A stretch of 64,000 nucleotides of DNA from Ananas comosus. Taxonomy: Eukaryota; Streptophyta; Magnoliopsida; Poales; Bromeliaceae. The notes beneath the pieces are model-generated. The model had not been told where the DNA came from. It saw only the letters and a list, made by a program, of their open reading frames with translations, and did not search any database. The position numbers and the translations under genes are program-made. Each line of letters opens with the position of its first letter. Position 1 is the stretch's first letter. Positions 59,301 to 64,000 of this stretch are shown piece after piece. The stretch is from assembly GCF_001540865.1 (NCBI RefSeq), contig NC_033633.1, positions 8,215,691-8,279,690 of the forward strand, in the 5' to 3' direction.

Positions 59301-62009
59301 AACTTTTGTAATTACTTCAGTTTAGCACTTGCCTTGGAGAAAAAATTATTTCCTGCACCTGGTGCATGTGGACATGTGTGCACCACAAATCCATTGGCCC
59401 TTCATCTTTTTCATACTTTAATCTAACCATCCAACGACTTAGTCAAGAAAACTTAGAAAAAGGCTGCAACTTAGTGAGTGTTAGCGAATGAAATGGGCGT
59501 CAATACGGATCTGTGATGCATATACGTTCAGATGCACCGGTGTGTTGTAACAAATTTTCCTTTAACAGTAGATGAGGACAAGGAACATAGTAAAATGCTT
59601 ACAAAATTTTAGAGGGTTGAATGTCCAACTTGAAGTTCAGAGAGTAGTGGTGCAGTTAGCCCCATTTCAGTGTTAAACTACAACATTTCCGAAGTCAGCT
59701 GCAGAATTCAATGACAAAAAGATAAAAGGATTTTCAAAAATAAACTTAAGTTTCCTTGTTCTTTTGATACATACTAGCTTCATAGGTATTATAGTAGCTG
59801 ATTTAGTCAACTAATTTAAAAAAAATATATTTTTAATTGGTGTTGTTAATACCTAAGTAAATTAGACATTTGATATATAAAATATTGTATGGGCAAAGTA
59901 AGTGGAGTTATGCCATATTGCTATCTACACAAATAAGCTAGGAATGCAATGCAGCTGCAATAAATTGTACGAGCTGTGGCTTATAAATGTTCTTATTATG
60001 AGCTTATGAAACAACTTAATGAACATTTTTATGACTCATTTCTTGAAATTTATGTTTTTTCCGACTAAAATAAACTATAAGTACGCATAGTTAGGCTTCT
60101 TATAAGACTTTAGTAATGTACAGCTGCATTTTAAGGTTGCCTGTTCCATGTGTGGGTGCGATGTCATTGCATATGCACATTTGGGCCCATTACGGACATT
60201 TTAGCACAGTAACTCGCGTGATATTTAACAAAACAAAACCTGTAAAGAGAAACTATGCTTATGATGAACTATTATTCTTCTTATGTGACATTATGCCAGG
60301 CAAGGTTTAAACTGCCCATCGCCACGGGCCCTATCCACCGTGCCGTATCGTGCTAGCAGGATATTGGCACGATACAGCCCCCGTGCCGATGGCACAAATT
60401 AAAACCTTCTATTCTTGAAATTAGTAGGTAATTTTCTCAACAAAGTTCAAAAGATTTGATAAAAATACATAATAAATAATTGACATATTTTGTTGCTAAA
60501 GAAAATAAATATTCATGCCATTACGTGTCGGCACACATATTTTTTTGACCGGCATGCATCGGCACGGCCCGGCGCGCACTGTGCCGTATCGTGCCGGCAA
60601 GTTTCCGGCACGACCCTGTGCCACGACACTTTAATCCTTGACAAGGTTTAAAGTGCCATGGCACGAGGGCGTGCCGCTCTTTCCCTAGTATGGTATGGCA
60701 CGGGCACGCTTCAGTGCCGACACGTGGTACGCGTGCGTGCCGATGGATACGTATGACCTCCTACTGGCACGCTTTGGCACGGACTTTTTAAGTTTTTTTG
60801 GTTCCAATAAGATCTTATAATGTTATTTTGAAAGATTTAAACAAATAATTATGAATATTTGCTATGTATAGCTTACTATACTCATCAATTAACATGTATG
60901 TAAGCATTTTGTATATAAAGTACAACTATACCTGATGTAGAATAGAACTTAAAATTCTTTTGTTTTTTTTTTTTGTTTTTATTTGAAAAGTACAACTATA
61001 CCTGCTATAACATTTGAAAATTCTTTTGTTTTTATTTTTTTTAGAATTAAAAAAATTATAACAGATAAAATGAAAGAAAATAACTTTCCCAGAGAAGAAA
61101 AAAATATAACAGATCTTATATGGTGCGCTCTGTATCCTAGAGAAGAAAAAAAAAAGAAGAAAAAACCAAAAGAAAAAGCCAAAAAGCCAAGAGAAAAAAA
61201 AAACACTAGCGACATGACACAGTGCAGCGGCACGCGTTGCCGTGCCGCTTTGTCTTGCGCGGCACGCCCATGCGTGCCGCGGCTCACAGCGGGGGTCCGA
61301 GACCCCCCCTGTACCGTGCCCCCTTCTTGGTGGCACGGTACGTGCCGCCCTGGCACGGGTTGGCACTGCCGGTACTTGAAACCTTGATGGATAATAACTT
61401 TCCCAGTTAATAATATTTCTTTCACAAGGTTGCTACTTTTCTTAGCAGCACTGCATCTATAACTTCTATGCTGTGTGCCATCCTCCAGTCTTGACATCTT
61501 TTAAGAATATTTTTCATTTAGTTGGAATAAAATTGATGATGTTGAACATTTCCTGTTGCTGAATGAAGGTTACCACCTGAGATTTGCATGCTGCTTGTTG
61601 CTGCCTGCTATTCAATTGGTTGCGGGCATTAGCTATCCATCTTGGATTTCACTGCCATTCTTTGTATTTAGCTGTGTTGGGCTTGTTGATTGGTCCCTGA
61701 CAAGCAATTTTCTGGGCCTTTTCCGGTAAAAGTTTCATAATGCTATGAATTTATTTAAACTGAATACGGATATTGTGATCTTTGAATGGTTTATACTAAC
61801 CTTTAATGTAATGATATTGAAGGTGGTGGAGGCCACTCCAAATATATGCATTCATCAGTATTCTTCTACTTTACATTTACCAACTGCCAGTGAAGTTTCC
61901 AAGCACAATCCAAGTAATTGTTGACTTCATTGGTTTGTACAAAATTACCTCAAAATCTGAATGGCCTGAGCTTTCTTCTGGACTTTCTCTGCTTACATAC
62001 TTCTTCCTG
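14696..62009 (+). CDS. PIEZO: PIEZO-type mechanosensitive ion channel, N-terminal part (6 exons; continues past window)
   Basis: Plasma- or vacuolar-membrane mechanosensitive cation channel of the PIEZO family; only the first 260 codons lie here, forming the start of the N-terminal transmembrane blades. Exons: 14696-14744, 23407-23487, 46634-46793, 52369-52514, 61569-61725, 61823-62009. Every junction is GT-AG and phases agree (49, 81, 160, 146, 157 and 187 nt, sum 780). The start is MGGFLGRFLLPLLLLAASLL, matching the family's N-terminus. Later diagnostic runs are IEGKDWSVAHAWWANLVGF (exon 3), QPWGSTSVIYFLIIQLSAAL (exon 4), SYPSWISLPFFVFSCVGLVD with DWSLTSNFLGLFRWWRPL (exons 5-6) and LLLYIYQLPVKFPS (exon 6). 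No in-frame stop was seen. Plant PIEZOs are about 2,400-2,500 aa, so most of the gene is to the right; I found no further exon in 62010-64000. Intron 2 (23 kb) contains the mirrored segment with three other genes. Confidence 0.93.
14745..17209. other. PIEZO intron 1, proximal part
   Basis: Apart from the MITE at 15120-15430 there is only AT-rich intronic sequence. I found no missing PIEZO exon here; exon 1 joins exon 2 in frame across it. Confidence 0.6.
15120..15430. mobile_element. Diverged hAT-type MITE (CAAGG/CCTTG family)
   Basis: The left end AAAATTTTAAGTGCC and right end GACACTTAAATCCTTG match the better-preserved copies at 24825 and 49995, as do the inner CGTGCCGGTGGCAC and AAAGAAAATAAATATTTCATG runs. 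It is diverged. Confidence 0.65.
17210..17760. mobile_element. Palindrome-rich MITE, degraded copy
   Basis: Contains GGTGAATTTTTCACC, AGTGATTCACCG and AACGATTTACCG variants of the CGGTGAAT.ATTCACCG palindrome. T-rich ends mention GGTTATTTGAC and CAAATAACCTG, which are mutually inverted. Related to 53424-54185. Confidence 0.6.
18170..18620. repeat. Diverged dispersed repeat, copy 1
   Basis: The succession GGCTAT...ATTATAGC, ATGATGAGATAAAGTTTGTG, TATCTTCTTCTTCCC, AGGTTC/TCTTTTCTTC and TTTCTAATTTGTCCTGCAT recurs in the same order and orientation at about 45385-45830 with many substitutions. Confidence 0.6.
20571..21092. mobile_element. MITE with ~100-bp terminal inverted repeats
   Basis: The left arm AGCTAGGCTGGTATACTAT, then GCACGGAGGCCTCCGTGC, is mirrored at the right by GCACGGAGCCCTCCGTACTACC and ATAGTATACCAGCCTAGCT. 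GATCGGCTCCGTTAGACTTG and its complement lie further in. Long arms and no coding region suggest a foldback element. Confidence 0.85.
21111..21366. mobile_element. MITE with TACTCATAAG inverted ends
   Basis: GGCCACTATACTTTTATGAG and TTGTACTCATAAGTTTTCGG at the left pair with CCGAAAACTTATAAGTACAA and CTCATAAGAGTATAGTAG at the right. It lies between CT/TA tracts. Confidence 0.8.
21421..21660. mobile_element. Related degraded MITE
   Basis: It shares GTTAGATCTACGCTTTGATC and TCAACCAACTACCCATCTC with the preceding MITE. Its ends GGCTAATGTGCTTGTAAAA and ACTTTTAAAAGCATAGAGTC pair imperfectly. Flanked by TA runs. Confidence 0.6.
22262..22430. repeat. CTG/CAG compound repeat followed by GA microsatellite
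   Basis: Two ~55-bp units built from GCTGCTG and CAGCAGCAGCTGCTGGC palindromes (22262-22385) precede (GA)n at about 22388-22425 and (GGA)n. Frames through it encode homopolymers and are not genes. Confidence 0.85.
23488..24305. other. PIEZO intron 2, proximal part with a MITE-like relic
   Basis: About 23770-23960 (GGGGCCTGTTTGGTTCCTCG... with TTTTCC/GGAAAA pairs) resembles an element end read inverted at 45060-45175. TA tracts lie at 24058-24078 and 24270-24305. Confidence 0.5.
24306..25200. mobile_element. MITE interrupted by a nested hAT MITE
   Basis: The left end GGCTACTATACTATCTATAG, TACCGGGGCTTCGGTACTAT and CGATCTTAGGGTGTTCAAAT are mirrored by ATTTGAACACCCTAAGATCG, ACTATAGTACCGGAGCCCCGG and CTATAGATAGTATAGG. 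The right arm is split by the insertion at 24825-25177. Confidence 0.85.
24825..25177. mobile_element. hAT-type MITE with perfect 8-bp target duplication
   Basis: Ends CAAGGTTTTAAGTGCC and GGCAC..CACTTAAATCCTTG. CCCGGTAC flanks it on both sides (24817-24824 and 25178-25185). An 8-bp duplication and CAAGG ends fit the hAT superfamily. The interior is rich in CGGCACGG/CCGTGCCG palindromes and has a conserved AAAGAAAATAAATATTTCAT core. Confidence 0.9.
25289..25688. mobile_element. MITE truncated at an assembly gap
   Basis: It has the GCTGGTATGCTTCTAGAAGC arm and AGCACGGAGGTCTCCGTGCT palindrome of the 20571 family, with CGTTGATCGGCTCCGTTAGA. The matching right arm is missing because a 12-N gap follows. 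A 31-base piece of its start is duplicated at 25276. Confidence 0.75.
25689..25700. other. Assembly gap (12 N)
   Basis: Twelve unknown bases replace the right arm of the MITE at 25289 and perhaps more. Confidence 0.99.
25750..26296. mobile_element. MITE with CTCGATCCGACCATATGATAG ends
   Basis: The left arm CTCGATCCGACCATATGAT, GCCTCCGGAGG and the TACTACG...GAAGGTTTAGCTGCTAGCCG run are mirrored at 26200-26296. It is followed by (GA)n and (TA)n, after which the mirrored segment begins. Confidence 0.85.
26293..26381. repeat. (GA)n(TA)n microsatellite at the left edge of the mirrored block
   Basis: GA repeats run to about 26347, then TA repeats to about 26381. The change to mirrored sequence must lie in the TA part, since (TA)n looks the same in every orientation. 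Confidence 0.9.
26382..29757. other. Mirrored non-coding DNA upstream of the LRR gene
   Basis: Complemented letters from 26382 read as a MITE-like end followed by CACTTTGATCATTTCTAACC, close to the CTTTGATCATTTCC run in the normal MITE at 21189. Further on are AT-rich DNA, a GA run and a T run near 28125-28165, and promoter-distance sequence before the LRR gene. I see no gene in any reading. Confidence 0.5.
29758..32679. CDS. LRR receptor-like protein, GSO-type ectodomain, no kinase (readable only on complemented letters, left to right)
   Basis: Complementing the printed letters and reading left to right gives one uninterrupted 973-codon frame from ATG at 29758 to TGA at 32677-32679. Residues 1-26 are a signal peptide (MQKFSLMLFVSLLSTILIT...). 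An LRRNT cap with a CSWNGVTC motif follows. About 30 plant-type LRRs of the form NxLSGxIPxxIGNLxxLxxL run from roughly residue 70 to 840, then a paired-cysteine cap (CGAPLGSC, 847-854), one membrane span (about 869-892) and a basic 81-residue tail. The ectodomain resembles GSO1/GSO2 receptor kinases, but the kinase domain is absent and the frame stops before it. It therefore reads as a receptor-like protein, presumably a cell-surface ligand receptor needing a kinase partner. It is tail-to-tail with the B55 gene. Strand is undefined because the segment is mirrored. Confidence 0.93.
32680..33589. other. Mirrored intergenic stretch between convergent LRR and B55 genes
   Basis: This holds the 3' flanks of the two genes, which face each other. 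Complemented letters after the LRR stop are T/A-rich and lack a kinase-like frame, so the missing kinase is not hiding just downstream. No other gene is seen. Confidence 0.6.
33590..39375. CDS. PP2A 55-kDa regulatory subunit B (B55, WD40) (readable only right to left without complementing)
   Basis: Substrate-targeting WD40 beta-propeller subunit of protein phosphatase 2A. Read backwards on printed letters, exons are 39375-39285, 38357-38254, 38091-37996, 37893-37774, 37679-37485, 37249-37158, 36551-36433, 35823-35700, 35584-35461, 34892-34824, 34592-34501, 34429-34352, 33903-33830 and 33729-33590. They total 1518 nt, 505 aa plus TAG, and every intron is GT-AG. Family signatures in order are ALEWKLSQVLGE, YLNSLEIGEKINKLRWC, STNDRTIKLWK, CRRIYSHAHDYNINSISNN, FISADDLRINLWNLEISNQ, VITSAEFHP, LAYSSSRGFIRLVDLRQSA, DGRYILSRDYMNLK, VFDKFGCCIS, HLAWHPTTNLI and the usual C-terminus SLYMYYA. 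The fifth exon (65 codons, Lys-rich) does not resemble the B55 sequence I know at that position. A 5S-like element lies in the intron before exon 10. Confidence 0.94.
34945..35090. repeat. 5S-rRNA-like element (Cassandra/5S-SINE type), mirrored
   Basis: On complemented letters, left to right, about 35015-35073 reads AGTTAAGTATGCTAAGACTA followed by GAGTAGCCCTAGGACGGGTG. This follows the internal control region of plant 5S rRNA (AGTTAAGCGTGCTTGGGCGA then GAGTAGTACTAGGATGGGTG). The rest of 5S is not clear, so this is a 5S-derived retroelement piece rather than a 5S gene. It sits in an intron of the B55 gene. Confidence 0.55.
39826..40486. mobile_element. Palindrome-rich MITE, mirrored copy
   Basis: Printed letters contain many copies of GCCACTTRGTAAGTGGC. 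Complemented, these become CGGTGAAYCATTCACCG, the palindrome of the normal elements at 17330-17700, 53424-54185 and 63660-63840. The outer ends are inverted repeats of a run that, complemented, reads GGGGCTATTTGCAAAAA-like. GC-rich inner arms (GCGGTCGCGGTGCAGTCGCG / CGCGACTGCACCGCG) pair with each other. It lies between the 3' end of MENG and the 5' end of B55. Confidence 0.75.
40655..44859. CDS. MENG: 2-phytyl-1,4-beta-naphthoquinone methyltransferase, chloroplastic (readable only right to left without complementing)
   Basis: SAM-dependent UbiE/COQ5-family enzyme that methylates demethylphylloquinone, the last ring step of vitamin K1 synthesis in plastids. Reading printed letters backwards, exons are 44859-44614, 44499-44435, 43310-43220, 42074-41986, 41671-41538, 41445-41384, 41181-41082 and 40755-40655. 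They total 888 nt, 295 aa plus TAA. All seven introns are GT-AG. Residues 1 to about 64 are a Ser/Arg-rich transit peptide. Then come RQTLFSRIAPIYDN and LGQHRIWKRMAVSWSG, SAM motif I VLDLCCGSGDL (about 111-121), GDALDLPF, GYGLRN (186-191), ILDFNKS, EEYEYLKGSI and the C-terminal EIAGGLMGNLVATR. Arabidopsis MENG is 261 aa; the excess is in the transit region. It has the same sense as the neighbouring B55 gene. Strand is undefined because of the mirroring. Confidence 0.94.
40656..40755. other. MENG: MENG terminal exon, clearest spot to verify the mirroring
   Basis: Reading the printed letters backwards from 40755 gives GKELENLAKHAGF, then SEAKHYEIAGGLMGNLVATR and a stop, the conserved MENG C-terminus. 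Neither real strand yields a similar peptide here. Confidence 0.9.
44930..44976. repeat. A-rich tract at the right edge of the mirrored block
   Basis: AAAGAAAAAAGAAAAAAG followed by a run of A. Mirrored MENG 5' sequence precedes it, and normally oriented MITE-like sequence follows from about 44972. Confidence 0.8.
45385..45830. repeat. Diverged dispersed repeat, copy 2
   Basis: Same-direction counterpart of 18170-18620. It ends in TTTCTAATTTGTCCTGCAT as that copy does, then diverges. The two copies bracket most of PIEZO introns 1-2, including the mirrored segment. Confidence 0.6.
46225..46555. mobile_element. Diverged hAT-type MITE, inverted copy
   Basis: Reverse-complemented, it begins CGAGGATTTAAGTGCTCATTGG and contains GCCGATGGCACAACTCAAAAC, both close to the 24825 copy. 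The far end is weak. Confidence 0.55.
46794..48932. other. PIEZO intron 3, proximal part
   Basis: Ordinary AT-rich intron. Short open frames such as the one at 46883 show no family signature. No exon is needed between exons 3 and 4, which join in frame. Confidence 0.6.
48933..49275. mobile_element. hAT-type MITE
   Basis: Starts CAAGGTTTTAAGTGCC and ends CACTTCAAACCCTTA. The flanking 8-mers CTTAAAAG (48925-48932) and TTTAAAAG (49276-49283) differ at one base, an aged 8-bp duplication. Directly followed by the next CAAGGG end. Confidence 0.85.
49284..49995. mobile_element. Terminal region of a longer hAT element (CAAGGGTTTAAAGTGCC end)
   Basis: The subterminal run (GGGCGTGCCGCTC, TGATGGATACGTATGACCTC, TGGCACGCTTTGG, AATTATGAATATTTGCTATG) is shared with the element at 60642. 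It is followed by the transposase remnant on the minus strand, so this is probably the 3' end of the element that once encoded it. Confidence 0.6.
49995..50327. mobile_element. hAT-type MITE nested in the hAT remnant
   Basis: CAAGGTTCTAAGTGCC...CACTTAAATCCTTG, flanked by ATAACCAG and GTAACTAG (six of eight identical). It interrupts the 3' portion of the transposase remnant. Confidence 0.85.
50340..52233 (-). pseudogene. Degenerate hAT transposase (DUF659/hAT-C type)
   Basis: Minus-strand fragments of a plant hAT transposase. The best block, 51874-52233, reads YNHLWVHALM, CPGITRFATNFIALNSIRQN, FASDEWQTSRY and VEPLYMVLRLVDQEK, the usual central region. Next comes a fragment at about 51556-51738. 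At about 51240-51330 is DEWWPQYGGSTKHLKKTVVR then VLSQTTS, the start of the C-terminal dimerisation region, after which the expected CERNWS run is lost. At 50480-51180 is an acidic and basic tail (MIPQDDDSDTSTRADSG...). The DNA-binding N-terminus is absent: the remnant stops about 130 bases before PIEZO exon 4. Frames are broken, so it is non-functional. It is nested in PIEZO intron 3, antisense to the gene. Confidence 0.8.
52515..53423. other. PIEZO intron 4, proximal part with LTR-like debris
   Basis: No gene. About 53100-53170 holds CAGTGGGTATAGCAGGCCG and ACCTATTAGGTCC, a weak version of the CCCAGTGGG...CCACTAGGTCC signature of the LTR blocks. Confidence 0.45.
53424..54185. mobile_element. 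Palindrome-rich MITE with 8-bp target duplication
   Basis: Terminal inverted repeats GGACTTTTTTATAAAATAACC and GGTTATTTTGTAAAAAAGTCC. CCCAGCCA flanks both ends (53416-53423, 54186-54193). Inside are clusters of CGGTGAAT(G/C)(A/G)TTCACCG palindromes at 53515-53600 and 53990-54100, separated by AT-rich spacer with repeated AATCCTAACAA. Best-preserved copy of the family in the window. Confidence 0.9.
54635..54989. mobile_element. Mutator-like MITE with perfect 9-bp target duplication
   Basis: Ends GGGAAAACTTCAAAAAACCC and GGGTTTCTGAAGTTTTCCC. AATTATAAA lies on both sides (54626-54634, 54990-54998). The 9-bp duplication fits the Mutator superfamily. Inner arms CCTGTGGTTTAAAGTGTATC and GATACATTTTAAACCTCAGG also pair. 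Confidence 0.9.
55590..55745 (-). mobile_element. tRNA-derived SINE-like fragment
   Basis: On the minus strand it reads AACCTGGTATCAGAGTAG followed by GAGTTCAAATCTTGCC. These resemble the A box (TGGTATCAGAG) and B box (GGTTCGAATC) of plant tRNA-derived SINEs. Ends are not sharply defined. Confidence 0.5.
56048..56265. repeat. ~100-bp tandem duplication joined by a single N
   Basis: The run GGTTTTTGGATGATTTTGTA through AAATCGACACTTC occurs before and after N at 56161 with no visible difference. It is preceded by a G homopolymer. This looks like a failed gap closure that kept both overlapping ends. Confidence 0.85.
56278..58911 (+). mobile_element. Complete solo LTR, family A, with 5-bp target duplication CACTA
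   Basis: Begins TGTCACGCCCCGGGAC, ends GTGTGTTACA and is flanked by CACTA at 56273-56277 and 58912-58916. The length of 2634 bp, TG...CA ends and 5-bp duplication identify an intact solo LTR left by recombination between the LTRs of one element. It carries the GAACTATAATTTATAGTTC hairpin (about 56704), CCCAGTGGG, pyrimidine tracts and the ACCGGTC array (58580-58760). No coding region. It sits in PIEZO intron 4. Confidence 0.92.
58580..58760. repeat. Third GGGACCGGTCTCTCC motif array
   Basis: About seven copies of GGGACCGGTCTCTC(C/G) inside the solo LTR, at spacing similar to 7240-7480. Confidence 0.85.
58917..60300. other. PIEZO intron 4, distal part
   Basis: AT-rich intronic DNA with no recognisable gene or clear repeat. 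Confidence 0.55.
60301..60640. mobile_element. hAT-type MITE
   Basis: CAAGGTTTAAACTGCC...CACTTTAATCCTTG with the family core AAAGAAAATAAATATTCATG. It lies one base from the next CAAGG element, and its own target duplication is not evident. Confidence 0.8.
60642..61386. mobile_element. Internally deleted hAT element (CAAGGTTTAAAGTGCC...GAAACCTTG)
   Basis: Its left subterminal 270 bases match 49284 onward. The right end GGCACTGCCGGTACTTGAAACCTTG closes the element. The middle is A/T homopolymers, so the open frames of 134-172 codons across it are not genes. A duplicated AAAGTACAACTATACCTG lies at about 60916 and 60987. Confidence 0.75.
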
Positions 62010-63594
62010 GTAAGCATCTAATATGACCAACACTACATTCATATTTTCAGTTCTTTTGCAGTAGAGTGATTTTACCGTTGACTAAATTTATTTTCAATAG
62101 TCAAGTTATAGCCCCTATTTTGATACTTTTTCACTTGGGTATCTAATGAATAATGATGTTTGTTTCGAATTTAGATTTTTTGCTGTATGGTTGAGTTTGG
62201 TTGGAGAATAGAGTGGTGCTAGTTGTAGCTGTCACAACTAAAAAAGATATCAGCTATCTCACTTGGAATTGGATAAGAAAAGTATTTCAATATCATGGTA
62301 TCCCTCAGGGATAGCAATTCCGTGTGGTACTATAGAATTGTCCCATCTCTAGGCTCTTTTCCCAACTAATTTGCACTATACCCTGCCAAACTCAGTTGGG
62401 AGAGCATAAAGAACTAAAATCCCTCCCTACGACGGCAAGGAGGCATTTATATTCTGTGCATAAAATTTAAATGTGGGTTGGTATGCTTGACTATAGATGG
62501 CTCGGAGATGGTTTGGCATTTGGCTTGTTGCTGATGGTGGGAAAGGAACAAAAGAACAAAATATACTAGTTTGTCTCATAATTTAATGTTGCACTGGATA
62601 TTCAAAAGAGTTATGTTAGAAGTATTTACATACGTTTTAAGAGTGCGAGGACGATGTCAAAAAATGTCTTCTGCATCAATGTTATAACTAAGGGATCTTG
62701 ACCATGCTTTCCATGGATTACCTGGGTACTCTATATGCACACAACAGGAATGTAGAGGAAGAAAATAACATTTTACTTGAAAAGATCTATCAATGCTACA
62801 TTTCTAGTTTGTGGAATGCAACTACATAAAAAGGTGCAATTGCGCATCTAAATCTTCTTGTAGAAACTTATCATTATTGCATAAGAATTATTTGTTTTAA
62901 CCAGTTTTAAAATAAGCAGCTTGTTAAGTTTCTACTATGTCAGGTGTTGAGGTTTCGTTGAGCTAAATTTCTTAGAAGGATACCTTCAATAATTCTGATG
63001 GACAAACAGTTTAATGTTTGCAAATAATGCTGCACGTGTATAAGATGATTGACTTGCTTGATGTTGTCCAGTTTTGCTTTTTTTTTTTTTTTAATTAGAA
63101 GTTGATGCCACTAACATTTAATCATATGGTCCCACGAGTGTCATGCAGGTGCATTTTTCCGAATAATTTTTAAATTTTTCAGTATCTGCTTAATCCATGC
63201 TTAGATTGTTGTATGGACAAAATGGATGATCCTGATGCTTTATGCTTAAGCAAGAATGTGACTTAGTGAAGCAAGTTGAACCTGATAAGAAGTGAAGCTG
63301 TTGTGGCTCCAAATATTGATTGATTTTATGCATCATCTGAGTGATGCAGCCCAAACTATAACTTTTTCACCTCCAAGGAGGATATGCTTGTGATTCATGC
63401 CAAGGACTTGTAAAGGCTGTAATCATCCATGTGACTGTTTCTCTACAATCGAAAGTTATGTCATTAGTTTATGATGAACTTGTTATATATCTGTCATTTT
63501 GCTTCCATAGAAGTAACAGGTATGTTTGGAGAAAATTATAGATTGGACTGCATATTGTATATGAGGTGCTGTTCTAAAAGGGGTTTTAGTGCAA
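62010..63594. other. PIEZO intron 6 (start)
   Basis: It follows the donor CTG|gtaagc. I searched for the next PIEZO block and found none, so exon 7 is either beyond the edge or too short to recognise. Confidence 0.55.
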
Positions 63595-64000
63595 TAGTCC
63601 TCTTCTAAAATTTTATTTTAAAAATAAACCTGTTAAATTTTTATTTGTAGATATAGTCCTATAAAAGCGATGAATGGTTTACCGCTTTTAAAAGCGGTGA
63701 ACCATTCACCGCTTTCTTTCTTTTGATCACTTCTTTTTATAATTCTACGATGGTAAAAGCGGTGAATGGTTCACCGCTTTTACTGTTTTTCTACTTCTAA
63801 ACAGAAGTTATGAATGCGGTGAATCATTCACCGCATTTAAAGGTCTATTTTTATAATTATTTTTTTAAGAAAATTATTTTTATGATTATAAAAATTGATA
63901 AGGTTAGTTATACAAAAAATTCGTTCTAAAATACTTCTCAAAATTTTTTGGTATAGGTTGCTTGGTTTGTATATTTCTTGATTGGCAAGAAAATTAATAT
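63595..64000. mobile_element. Palindrome-rich MITE, left part, cut by window end
   Basis: A T/A-rich end resembling the 53424 element, then AAAGCGGTGAACCATTCACC, AAGCGGTGAATGGTTCACCG and GCGGTGAATCATTCACCGC at 63660-63840. It probably ends beyond 64000. Confidence 0.7.

Noticed and set aside
60926..61497. Overlapping frames of 134-172 codons on both strands
   Set aside because: They run through A/T homopolymers and GC-rich palindromic ends of an internally deleted hAT element.
62010..64000. A seventh PIEZO exon near 62174 after TTTCGAATTTAG
   Set aside because: The following 35 bases reach a stop in the needed phase and show no similarity to the next PIEZO region.

Overview
The window is nuclear DNA of a flowering plant, probably a monocot. 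It has GT-AG introns, a plant PIEZO gene, a chloroplast phylloquinone-pathway gene, many MITEs, solo-LTR-like blocks and hAT debris. I do not name the species. Outside the repeats the backbone is the 5' end of a PIEZO mechanosensitive-channel gene on the + strand. Six coding exons (14696-14744, 23407-23487, 46634-46793, 52369-52514, 61569-61725, 61823-62009) splice in frame to 260 codons. The rest of the gene lies beyond the right edge.

The main result is that about 18.6 kb (from the TA tract at 26349-26381 to the A-rich tract at 44930-44975) is printed in an impossible orientation. It is complemented but not reversed, or equivalently reversed but not complemented. None of the six real frames holds a convincing gene there. 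In the mirrored reading three intact genes appear. One is a single-exon 973-codon LRR receptor-like protein (29758-32679, read left to right on complemented letters). The second is MENG, 2-phytyl-1,4-naphthoquinone methyltransferase, with 8 exons and 295 aa (44859 down to 40655, read right to left on the printed letters). The third is a PP2A B55 regulatory subunit with 14 exons and 505 aa (39375 down to 33590, same sense as MENG). All 20 introns of the two spliced genes obey GT-AG in the mirrored reading, and both CDS lengths are multiples of three. A repeat palindrome found normally elsewhere in the window also appears here only in complemented form. No biological inversion can do this, so it is an assembly or data-handling fault, or a deliberate edit.

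Layout: 1-9900, AT-rich DNA and nested LTR blocks, broken by single-N joins followed by duplicated sequence; 9903-11783, another LTR block; about 11940-12700, end of a copia-type LTR with its primer-binding site; 12970-14744, PIEZO leader and exon 1; 14745-26381, intron 2 onset through exon 2, full of MITEs and one LTR block; 26382-44930, mirrored segment; 44975-62009, PIEZO exons 3-6 with a decayed hAT transposase, hAT MITEs, a Mutator-like MITE, a SINE-like piece and a solo LTR with perfect CACTA target duplication; 62010-64000, intron 6 and the start of a palindrome-rich MITE.

The genes do not form a functional cluster. Three genes inside a PIEZO intron is unusual, so the mirrored block may also be misplaced.
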